A stretch of 39,446 nucleotides of DNA from NCBI GenBank assembly GCA_902586695.1, contig CACIIL010000010.1:1-39446 (forward strand). The letters are read 5' to 3'. Every line of letters starts with the position of its first letter. Positions within the stretch are counted from its first letter, which is position 1. Shown here one piece after another: positions 26,118 through 34,267 of this stretch. The notes under the pieces are model-generated. The model ran no database searches. It saw only the letters and a program-made list of their open reading frames with translations, and was not told the origin of the DNA. A program made the position numbers and the translations under genes. The DNA comes from an uncultured Alphaproteobacteria bacterium. Lineage in GTDB: Bacteria; Pseudomonadota; Alphaproteobacteria; HIMB59; GCA-002718135.

Positions 26118-28056
26118 AAATATTTCTTCAATATCTTTTTCTAAAGATAAAATACTAACAGAAATATCGGAACATATGTTTGGTACAAATCTTGAACATA
26201 TTGGTGAGGCAATTTATAGAAACGGAATTTGGGCAGAAATAGTTAAAAATAGAAAATTTTGTGGACCTGATAAACTTGTTTGGAATAATGGATTAGAACA
26301 TGATCATTTAGATTTTGGAATTGTCCAACCTTGGAAAGGACTTAATGCTTCAGCAAAACACGTTATGTATGCTCATTCTAATTCAGAATATATTGTTAAA
26401 GGTGAAGAAATAATAAGTAGATATGGAAGTGGTAAACAATCTCAACAAATAACTATAAGAGAAAAAAGTAAAACTAAAAGAGGGATAGAACAACAATTAA
26501 AATTGATTGATTCCAAAGATTATTATGAATTTAACATTATAACTAAAGGCGATAATCAAAAAGTATTTATTGAAGTTGGAGAAATAAAATTCTCATTTAT
26601 TGCAAAAAAAAAATGGACTAAAAATATTAAGAGATTCAAATTTAAAAAATATAATAAATTAAAAAAACTTAAAATTTCCATTCTGTCAGGTAACATTTAC
26701 ATAGCTAATTGTTCCTTAATGCCAAAAAATACAATTTTTGGATTTAGAAAAGATATAACTAATATGATTAAAGAATGGACACCGAGTTATATACGATGGC
26801 CCGGAGGTAATTTTTTATCTGGTTACGATTGGAAAAACGGAATTGGCAATAGGGATTTTCGTTTACCATACTATGATCATGCTTGGTATCAATGGGAAGA
26901 TAATGATGTTGGTACTGATGAATTTATGAAATGGTGCGAATATATAGGAAGTGAACCTATGATTACTGTTAACACTGGTGATGGATTAATCAAGGATGCC
27001 CAAAATTGGATTGAATATATTACAGGATCTGAATCAACAAAATTTGGAAAACTGAGAATTAAAAATGGAAGAATAAAACCTTATAAACTTAAAACAGTAT
27101 TTATAGGTAATGAAATGTTTGGCGGTTGGCAAATAGGTCATACTGACCCAATCACATATGCAAATAAATATGACAAATTTGTAAAAGGTATAAAAAAAAT
27201 TAATAATAAATTACGGTTCATTGCTGTAGGTGCATGCTCTGATCACTTTGGTCATTGGAATGAACAAATTTTAAAAAATATAAAAGAAAAAATTGATGAA
27301 ATAAGTGTTCATTATTATTCTATTAGAACTGAAAAAGATAAAAAACATCCAAATTATAAATCTCGTTATTTACCGACTGTTGCTGCTTCAACTGAAGTTA
27401 GACTAATGTTAGACAGAACTATTAAAGAAATAAAAAAAAATACAAAAAAAGATATAAAAATAGCTTTTGATGAATGGAATACTTATGTTGAGGCACATTC
27501 GCCCTATTTTATTGAAAATTATAATATAGCTGATGCAATTTATGCAGCCTCTTTATTACATGCATGTATAAATAGAGGTGATATAATTCGTAATACAGGA
27601 ATATATCATCTAATCAATGTAATGGGAAATTATAGAATAGAAGGAAAAAACATATGGAAAACTCCAACTACTTTAGTTCTTGAATTATTTACGAAATTTC
27701 ACAAAGGTTCGATATTAAAATCTAAAGTTATTAGTGAAAAATTTTCTTCACCTAGATTAGGTAAGCAACCAACTTACAATAACAATAAATATTTAGATGC
27801 TTCAGTAACTTATAAAGATAATCAGATTTGTTTATCTGTTGTCAATAAATCTGAAAAGCATAGTATAAAATTTAAAAATATTAATTTTAATAAAATTAAG
27901 GAAACTTTTACTATAAATGGTCAAAATAAAACTGACTTAAATACTTATAGAAATAATACAAAAGTGAAAATAAAGAAAAATATTTTAAATAAAGGAAAAG
28001 ATTATATTATATTGCCTCCACATTCAATAAATGTCATTTTACTTGATTATAATTAA
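26110..28056 (+). CDS. Alpha-L-arabinofuranosidase-like (GH51), cytosolic
   Basis: 648 aa, no signal peptide; YIRWPGGNFLSGYDWKNGIGNRDFR, FIGNEMFGGWQIGH (acid/base Glu), IAFDEWNTYVEAHSPYF (nucleophile Glu). Confidence 0.88.
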   Translation: MTKNISSISFSKDKILTEISEHMFGTNLEHIGEAIYRNGIWAEIVKNRKFCGPDKLVWNNGLEHDHLDFGIVQPWKGLNASAKHVMYAHSNSEYIVKGEEIISRYGSGKQSQQITIREKSKTKRGIEQQLKLIDSKDYYEFNIITKGDNQKVFIEVGEIKFSFIAKKKWTKNIKRFKFKKYNKLKKLKISILSGNIYIANCSLMPKNTIFGFRKDITNMIKEWTPSYIRWPGGNFLSGYDWKNGIGNRDFRLPYYDHAWYQWEDNDVGTDEFMKWCEYIGSEPMITVNTGDGLIKDAQNWIEYITGSESTKFGKLRIKNGRIKPYKLKTVFIGNEMFGGWQIGHTDPITYANKYDKFVKGIKKINNKLRFIAVGACSDHFGHWNEQILKNIKEKIDEISVHYYSIRTEKDKKHPNYKSRYLPTVAASTEVRLMLDRTIKEIKKNTKKDIKIAFDEWNTYVEAHSPYFIENYNIADAIYAASLLHACINRGDIIRNTGIYHLINVMGNYRIEGKNIWKTPTTLVLELFTKFHKGSILKSKVISEKFSSPRLGKQPTYNNNKYLDASVTYKDNQICLSVVNKSEKHSIKFKNINFNKIKETFTINGQNKTDLNTYRNNTKVKIKKNILNKGKDYIILPPHSINVILLDYN

Positions 28057-28069
28057 AGATAGATCTAAT

Positions 28070-28489
28070 TTATTTTTTTATAAAAGCTTCTGGATCACAT
28101 AATTTGCAAACCATCTTACCTGCACTACCTTTGTTATCAAATGTTTGATAAAAAATATCTGAAGATATAATATTATTAATTGCTAATTGTTTTTCAATTT
28201 CCCAATAATACAAATCACACTTTGAACACTTAGCTGCTTTTCTTAAATGCTCAGGCTTATAAAATGATTTCCATATTTTTTTATTATCTTCAATATTTGT
28301 GTTTTTATCAATTAAAAAAATATTGGCAGGTATATCCATAAAACATTCAGCACACTGAATTTCTTCTGTAACATGTGAGTAGGCATCATTTTTATTTCTA
28401 TTATTTACCTTAAATTTAAATCTAATGTTTTTTGATTCACACTCTGGACATTGATATTTTTCTTTATTTTCATTGTTCATATAAAACAA
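28070..28489 (-). CDS. Hypothetical zinc-ribbon protein
   Basis: 139 aa; CPECESKNIRFKF, IQCAECFMDIP, CSKCDLYYWE, KMVCKLCDPEAF Cys pairs. Confidence 0.65.
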   Translation of the reverse strand: MFYMNNENKEKYQCPECESKNIRFKFKVNNRNKNDAYSHVTEEIQCAECFMDIPANIFLIDKNTNIEDNKKIWKSFYKPEHLRKAAKCSKCDLYYWEIEKQLAINNIISSDIFYQTFDNKGSAGKMVCKLCDPEAFIKK

Positions 28490-28551
28490 TATAAATTATG
28501 ATTGTAAAATTACTATTTAAAACTGCATTATTATAAGTATAAGAAAATATA

Positions 28552-29241
28552 GTGAGAGAATATTTATTTAAATTAAATTCATCAAGAATTTTTCAATTTT
28601 CTGTAATATCTATAATTATTCTTAATGCAATCACATTGGGTATAAGTACTTATGAATTAAATTCTATATTAAAGAACACGATTCAAATATTAGACTACGG
28701 TATAACTGTTTTTTTTGTTATTGAAATATTAATACGGTTTATTAGTGAGCCAAAAAAGATAAATTTTTTTAAAAGTGGTTGGAATATTTTTGACACAATT
28801 ATCGTTTTAATTTCATTAATCCCCATACCTAACAATTCCAGTTTTTTACTATTAAGACTATTACGTGTTTTTAGAGTATTACGTTTGATTTCAGTAATTC
28901 CAGAATTAAAAAAAATAATAGAAGCTCTAATTAATTCTATCAAAAAAGTTTTTTATGTAAGTTTATTACTTTTTATTATTCTTTATATTTATGCAACCAT
29001 AGGATCTATTTTATTTGGAGAAGTTATCCCATACAGATGGAGTGATGTAGGTGTTTCATTGATTACTTTATTCCAAGTTTTAACTTTATCAAGCTGGGAA
29101 ACAGTTATGCTGCCTCTTCAAGAAATATTTTGGTGGGCTTGGATATACTTTTTTAGCTTTATTATTATTTGTGCAATTACAATGATGAATTTATTAATTG
29201 CCGTAATTGTTGATGTTATCTTAAATCAAAAAAAATTATAA
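28552..29241 (+). CDS. Voltage-gated-type ion channel (single 6-TM domain, BacNav/Ca-like superfamily)
   Basis: GTG start; S4 FLLLRLLRVFRVLRLI; pore FQVLTLSSWETVM; S6 AITMMNLLIAVIVDVI. Confidence 0.9.
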   Translation: MREYLFKLNSSRIFQFSVISIIILNAITLGISTYELNSILKNTIQILDYGITVFFVIEILIRFISEPKKINFFKSGWNIFDTIIVLISLIPIPNNSSFLLLRLLRVFRVLRLISVIPELKKIIEALINSIKKVFYVSLLLFIILYIYATIGSILFGEVIPYRWSDVGVSLITLFQVLTLSSWETVMLPLQEIFWWAWIYFFSFIIICAITMMNLLIAVIVDVILNQKKL

Positions 29242-29904
29242 TTACTTACAAAACTTCATAACAAAATAAATACCAATAGACACTGATGGCCCTATTCCAA
29301 ATGCAAATAATAATGTACCTATTCCCACTATACCTCCTAAATAAAAACCTACCATTACTGCAGAAACTTCTATAATCGTTCTTATAATTACAATTGGTTG
29401 ATTGGTTAAACAAATTAAACCAGTCATTAGTCCGTCTCTTGGACCAGGACCTAAATTAGCAATCAAATAAAAAGCACTACCAAAACCAACAACAAGTACT
29501 GCAATAATTGATTGCAATATTTGATAAAATAAAGTCTTGGGGTATGGAAGAATTGGAATAGATAAATCTATAACTACTGAAATTAATATTACATTTAGTA
29601 TAGTTCCTAGACCTGGTTTTTGTTTAAGAGGAACCCAAAATAATAAAACAGTTATGCTAACAATAAAAGTGGTAATACCAATTGATAAATTTGATTGAAA
29701 AGAAAATCCTTGAGCGAGAACAGTCCAGGGACTAACACCTTGATTTGCAGTAATAAGTAATGTTTCACCAATAGCAAATAAAGAAAGTCCTATTATAAGA
29801 TATATAAGAGTAATTAATTTTGGTTTAAAATTAAGAGGATTTTTAGAACTCCAAGAAAGATTTGGAATTTTTTTTATTTTCAAAATGTTAAATAAAAAAT
29901 TCAT
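29242..29904 (-). CDS. YczE/YyaS/YitT-type membrane protein
   Basis: 220 aa; GLSLFAIGETLLITANQGVSPWTVLAQG and SAFYLIANLGPGPRDGLMTGL motifs. Confidence 0.85.
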   Translation of the reverse strand: MNFLFNILKIKKIPNLSWSSKNPLNFKPKLITLIYLIIGLSLFAIGETLLITANQGVSPWTVLAQGFSFQSNLSIGITTFIVSITVLLFWVPLKQKPGLGTILNVILISVVIDLSIPILPYPKTLFYQILQSIIAVLVVGFGSAFYLIANLGPGPRDGLMTGLICLTNQPIVIIRTIIEVSAVMVGFYLGGIVGIGTLLFAFGIGPSVSIGIYFVMKFCK

Positions 29905-29906
29905 AA

Positions 29907-29938
29907 TTAAAGCAAGTAATAAAGATTACTTGCTTTAA
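29907..29938 (-). terminator. Perfect 14-bp stem / 4-nt loop hairpin between NTF2-like and YczE-like genes
   Basis: TTAAAGCAAGTAAT-AAAG-ATTACTTGCTTTAA directly downstream of the minus-strand stop at 29947 and 2 nt upstream of the next minus-strand ATG (29904). Confidence 0.6.
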
Positions 29939-29946
29939 AGATATAT

Positions 29947-30267
29947 TTATTTAGGCATATTAGTTGCACCAGTCTCAAGAGAAATAATTTTGCCATCTTG
30001 AAATTTGAAAACAGCCATTACAGCCTGTGTATTACCGTCACTAAAAGTTACAAAAGAATGCTCTACACCTATTTCATCATTTTCATAGACTATTCTTACT
30101 TTGTCTCTATTTATATCATCACTTAATGCCCATTTAATAACATCTTGCTTTGATAAAACATTGCCAGATGCATGCATTGTAAATTTATAGTCATCATGCA
30201 GTACTTCGTTCATTGCAGCTTCGTCTTTATTCATAAATGCATCACTGTATTTTTGTAGAATTGACAT
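29947..30267 (-). CDS. NTF2-like/SnoaL-like family protein
   Basis: 106 aa; YSDAFMNKDEAAMNEVLHDDYKFTMHASG...VMAVFKFQDGKIISLETGATNMPK. Confidence 0.82.
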   Translation of the reverse strand: MSILQKYSDAFMNKDEAAMNEVLHDDYKFTMHASGNVLSKQDVIKWALSDDINRDKVRIVYENDEIGVEHSFVTFSDGNTQAVMAVFKFQDGKIISLETGATNMPK

Positions 30268-30320
30268 AGTTTCTCCTTAAAAAGTTAAAAAATTGATTAA
30301 ATTATCTATATATATATGAA

Positions 30321-31169
30321 ATGTTAAACTTTTTTCCATTTTTATTTGTGTTTTTTTGGAGCTCAGCTTTTGTTAGTGGACAAATAATCGTTCAATCAGC
30401 TAGCCCCTTTGCTTCACTTTCATTTAGATTTATTATTGTAGCATTTGGATTTTTATTATTCGCATATTTTTTTAAAGAAAAAATTTTTGTTAAGAGATCA
30501 TTGATTTTTCAATCAGCTGTTACCGGTATATTCTTTCATGGATTTTATCTTGGAGGTGTTTTTTTTTCTTATAGTGTAGGTTTATCAGCAACTCTATCAG
30601 CTTTAATTGTTGGATTACAGCCAGTATTAACAAATATTTTGTGCGGTCCTATTTTAAAAGAAAAAGTCACACTAACTCAATGGATAGGAATTTTATTAGG
30701 ATTAGTAGGTGCGGCATTAGTTATTGGTCTTGATATAGGAAAGTCAATTCCAATACTTGGTATTATTGCTTCTATTGTTGCTTTAATAGGTGCAACTACT
30801 GCTACAATATGGCAAAAAAAATTTACTAATAAATTACCTCTTTCAATAAATAATTTTTATCAAGCTGTAGCTGCAGCAATTTTTTTGTTTTTTATTTCTA
30901 TTTTTTTTGAAGTTCCATATATCAATTTCACTAATTCTTTTATATTTTCAATGAGTTGGCAAATAATTATGGTTTCTTTTGGCGCATTTACTATCTTAAT
31001 GTATTTAATTAAAATTGGTTCTGCATCAAAAACTTCAAATTTATTCTTTCTTGTACCACCAACTACTGCAATTATGGCATGGTTAATTCTAGGTGAAGAA
31101 TTATTAAGAAATGACTTTATAGGATTATTTATTGCAGCAGTTGGTGTTTATATAGCCACAAGAAAATAA
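30321..31169 (+). CDS. EamA/DMT family transporter
   Basis: 282 aa, about 10 TM; FWSSAFVSGQIIV, ALIVGLQPVLTNIL, PPTTAIMAWLILGEEL. Confidence 0.93.
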   Translation: MLNFFPFLFVFFWSSAFVSGQIIVQSASPFASLSFRFIIVAFGFLLFAYFFKEKIFVKRSLIFQSAVTGIFFHGFYLGGVFFSYSVGLSATLSALIVGLQPVLTNILCGPILKEKVTLTQWIGILLGLVGAALVIGLDIGKSIPILGIIASIVALIGATTATIWQKKFTNKLPLSINNFYQAVAAAIFLFFISIFFEVPYINFTNSFIFSMSWQIIMVSFGAFTILMYLIKIGSASKTSNLFFLVPPTTAIMAWLILGEELLRNDFIGLFIAAVGVYIATRK

Positions 31170-31541
31170 TTATAAATATTTTATAATTTTAGAGTCTCCA
31201 GGGGCTAACTTAAAGTTTAATAAATTTTTTTTAAAAACCCATTTCATATCTTCATGCTCAGATAAGATAATTTCTTCATCAAGTTTTTCACATAAGAAAT
31301 AATGTACCTCTACATTTATTTTTTCATCTCTAAATCTTTCTGATGATATTTTATTATTTATTTTAATATTTATTGATAGTTCTTCAAGGATTTCTCTTTT
31401 AAGTGCATTCTCAAAACTTTCATTATTATTTACTTTGCCTCCTGGAAATTCCCAATAAAATGCAAAATGTTTATCTCTATTACGTTGAGCAATTAAATAT
31501 TTATTATCTTTTTTAATAACTGCAGCAACAACATCAATCAT
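31170..31541 (-). CDS. mutT: NUDIX hydrolase, MutT-like (8-oxo-dGTP diphosphatase)
   Basis: 123 aa; WEFPGGKVNNNESFENALKREILEELSINI Nudix box. Confidence 0.9.
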   Translation of the reverse strand: MIDVVAAVIKKDNKYLIAQRNRDKHFAFYWEFPGGKVNNNESFENALKREILEELSINIKINNKISSERFRDEKINVEVHYFLCEKLDEEIILSEHEDMKWVFKKNLLNFKLAPGDSKIIKYL

Positions 31542-31551
31542 ATATTGCTTA

Positions 31552-32331
31552 TTAATTAGTTAATTGATAATTAAATAATTTTCCAAAACCTAAAACATTA
31601 TCTTTAACACCAGCTCTTCTTAAACAACTCCACATTTGAGCCTGATTACTTGTTATGACTGGTTTTCCAATTTTTTGTTCAATTTTGTCTATAACTTCTG
31701 TAGATCTAATCCCGCCACAACTAAGAAAAATAGCATCTGCATCATCTTCATCTATCTCTTCTGCAAATTTAATCCAGTAATCTGGTGTAACTGTTCCAAA
31801 TTCAATACCTTTTGTTAAATTTAATCCTTGAATATTTAAAACTGAAAAACCTTTTTCATATAAAAATTCAGCTTCTTTAATATTTATTTCATCCAAATAA
31901 GGAGTGCCTACAACGATTTTTTTAATTTTTAATTCTTTTAATGCGTCTATTACTCCTGTAACTAATGTCATAGGAATTGAATATGGGGCTCCTTTTTTAA
32001 TTTCTTTCTTTATTATTTCTTCTCCAATCACAATAGAACCTGATGTGCAACTATAACTGATAACATTAGGTTTTGTATCAGGTTGTATCCTTGAGGCAGC
32101 ATCAGCCATATATTCTATATGCCTAGATAAAGTTTCATTTGTAGTATAATCATCTGTTTTAAGTCTTGTAATGTGCACTGCTACATCCTTTGGTGCCATA
32201 TCAAAAAAATCACTTTCAGCAGCAAGATCTGTAGACATAAGAATAAAACCTAATTTAGCCCTCCAATGTCTACCTTTATCCATTTCAGGATTTCTTTTTT
32301 TAGATTTTATTTTTTCTCCTGGTTTAAACAT
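31552..32331 (-). CDS. Maleate isomerase / arylmalonate decarboxylase / Asp-Glu racemase family protein
   Basis: 259 aa; DVAVHITRL, VISYSCTSGSIVIGEE, DAIFLSCGGIRSTEVIDKIEQKIGKPVITSNQAQMW. Confidence 0.88.
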   Translation of the reverse strand: MFKPGEKIKSKKRNPEMDKGRHWRAKLGFILMSTDLAAESDFFDMAPKDVAVHITRLKTDDYTTNETLSRHIEYMADAASRIQPDTKPNVISYSCTSGSIVIGEEIIKKEIKKGAPYSIPMTLVTGVIDALKELKIKKIVVGTPYLDEINIKEAEFLYEKGFSVLNIQGLNLTKGIEFGTVTPDYWIKFAEEIDEDDADAIFLSCGGIRSTEVIDKIEQKIGKPVITSNQAQMWSCLRRAGVKDNVLGFGKLFNYQLTN

Positions 32332-32369
32332 ATCAAAAGTTATATCTTAAAAATTAATAATATATTAAA

Positions 32370-33596
32370 TTATTCATATCTAAGTGCATCGATTGGATTA
32401 AGATTTGCAGCTTTTCTTGCTGGATAAAAACCAAAAATTATTCCAATTGAGGAAGAAAAAACAAATGATAAAACTAGTGAAATATAATCGAGACTCATTT
32501 TCCAATTAAAGTATTCACTAACACCAAAAATTACACCCAGACCTAAAGCTATTCCAATACACCCACCTATTAATGATATCATCAAAGATTCGATTAAAAA
32601 TTGAAGCAAGATATCTCTTTTTTTAGCTCCTACTGACATACAAACACCAATTTCTTTAGTTCTTTCTGTAACTGTAACTAGCATTATATTCATTATACCA
32701 ATACCTCCGACAATAAGAGATATTCCTGCAACTGTTGCTAATAAAATAGACATTACTCTTGAAGATTCTTGTCTTGCATTTAAAAATTGAGCATAATTTC
32801 TAATTACAAAATCTGGATTTCCATTAGCTGAAATTTTATGAAGTTTCCTCATTACTGTATCAATATCTTTTTCAGTTTTGAAAAGTAATTCAGTAGAGGA
32901 AACATTAATTGTCATACTACGTATTTGGTCACCAGGAAATTTTTTTCCAACTAATCTTTGTTTAGCTGTTTTTAAAGGAACTACAATTGTGTCATCTAAG
33001 TCTGCCCAAACCGTGCCACCTTTAGCTTCTAATAAACCAATTATTGTAAAAGGTACTTTGTTTATTCTTATAACTTCATCAATAGGACTATCTGTGCCAA
33101 ATAAATTTTTTTGAACTGTTTTACCTATTACTGCAACTCTTGAGCCTTTGTTCAATTCATCTTCTTGAAATTTCCTACCCAATTCAAAATTCCAATTACT
33201 TAAATTGAAATGATCATTTGTGGTTCCGGTAACACTAGTAAGCCAGTTATTTCCATTTGCTACTATTTGAGTACTAAGACTAACTCTCGGTGCTATTGCG
33301 GAAATTGCAGGTAATTCTTCTTTTAGTGCTTCCATATCTTTTAAAGTTAAAGTATTTACAGAATTAGCACCCATAGAAACACCTCTAGATGATGAACTTT
33401 GTGATCTAACAATTAAGTTATTTGATCCAAATCTTTCTATTTGCTCTTCAACTTCTTGTCTTGCTCCAGTTCCTATTGAAATCATTGTTATTACAGAACT
33501 AACTCCAATTATAATACCTAAAGAAGTTAATACACTTCTCAAAATATTAGATCTCAAACTTTTTTGCGAAAGATAAATTAAATCAGTTAGAGACAT
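32370..33596 (-). CDS. MacB-type ABC transporter permease (FtsX domain)
   Basis: 408 aa; LTSLGIIIGVSSVITMISIGTGARQEVEEQIERFGSNNLIV; FGFYPARKAANLNPIDALRYE. Confidence 0.93.
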   Translation of the reverse strand: MSLTDLIYLSQKSLRSNILRSVLTSLGIIIGVSSVITMISIGTGARQEVEEQIERFGSNNLIVRSQSSSSRGVSMGANSVNTLTLKDMEALKEELPAISAIAPRVSLSTQIVANGNNWLTSVTGTTNDHFNLSNWNFELGRKFQEDELNKGSRVAVIGKTVQKNLFGTDSPIDEVIRINKVPFTIIGLLEAKGGTVWADLDDTIVVPLKTAKQRLVGKKFPGDQIRSMTINVSSTELLFKTEKDIDTVMRKLHKISANGNPDFVIRNYAQFLNARQESSRVMSILLATVAGISLIVGGIGIMNIMLVTVTERTKEIGVCMSVGAKKRDILLQFLIESLMISLIGGCIGIALGLGVIFGVSEYFNWKMSLDYISLVLSFVFSSSIGIIFGFYPARKAANLNPIDALRYE

Positions 33597-34266
33597 TTTT
33601 CTTATCCTCTATAATTTTACCATCTTTCATTTTAATAATTCTTGATGCATGTTTAGCTATATCATCTTCATGAGTAACTAAAATAATAGTTATACCTTTT
33701 GAATTTAATTCATTGATGATTTTCATAATTTCTAAACTAGTCGTGCTATCTAAGGCCCCTGTCGGTTCATCAGCTAAAATTAGTTTTGGAGTACCAGCAA
33801 TAGCTCTAGCAATTGAAACTCTTTGTTGTTGACCACCAGATAATTGATTTGGTCTATGATGAGTTCTATCTTTTAAACCAACACTTTCTAATGCATTTAG
33901 TGCAAGTTTGTTTCTTTCTTTTGAGTTTTTTCCTGAGTATAAAAGTGGTAAAACAACGTTTTCAAGGGCATTTAACCTTGGCAATAAATTAAAATTTTGG
34001 AAAACAAAACCAATTTCTTTATTTCTTAATTCAGCTAATTTATTAGAATTTAAAGAAGATATGTTGTTATCTTTAAAGAAATAATCACCACTAGAAGGTG
34101 TGTCTAAACAACCAATAATATTCATTAAAGTTGACTTACCTGAGCCAGACGAGCCCATAACAGAAACAAATTCACCTTCTTTTATTAAAACATCTACATT
34201 ATTAATAGCTAAAAGTTTGTTATCTCCCATTACATATTCTTTAGAGAGAGAATTAATTTTTATCAT
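33583..34266 (-). CDS. MacB-type ABC transporter ATP-binding protein
   Basis: GSSGSGKSTLMN, LSGGQQQRVSIARAIAG, LILADEPTGALDS. The natural start MIKINSLSKEYVMGDN lies at 34266; the ORF-track 34332 start overlaps the upstream gene by 65 nt. Confidence 0.94.
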   Translation of the reverse strand: MIKINSLSKEYVMGDNKLLAINNVDVLIKEGEFVSVMGSSGSGKSTLMNIIGCLDTPSSGDYFFKDNNISSLNSNKLAELRNKEIGFVFQNFNLLPRLNALENVVLPLLYSGKNSKERNKLALNALESVGLKDRTHHRPNQLSGGQQQRVSIARAIAGTPKLILADEPTGALDSTTSLEIMKIINELNSKGITIILVTHEDDIAKHASRIIKMKDGKIIEDKKNVSN

Positions 34267-34267
34267 T

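Noticed and set aside
28695-28943. 82-aa minus-strand ORF
   Set aside because: Antisense to the ion channel gene.
30303-30317. TA dinucleotide run before the EamA gene
   Set aside because: Short run in an AT-rich promoter region; not evidence of a phase-variable repeat.
31636-31818. 60-aa plus-strand ORF
   Set aside because: Antisense to the maleate isomerase-family gene.
32878-33114. 78-aa plus-strand ORF
   Set aside because: Antisense to the MacB permease gene.
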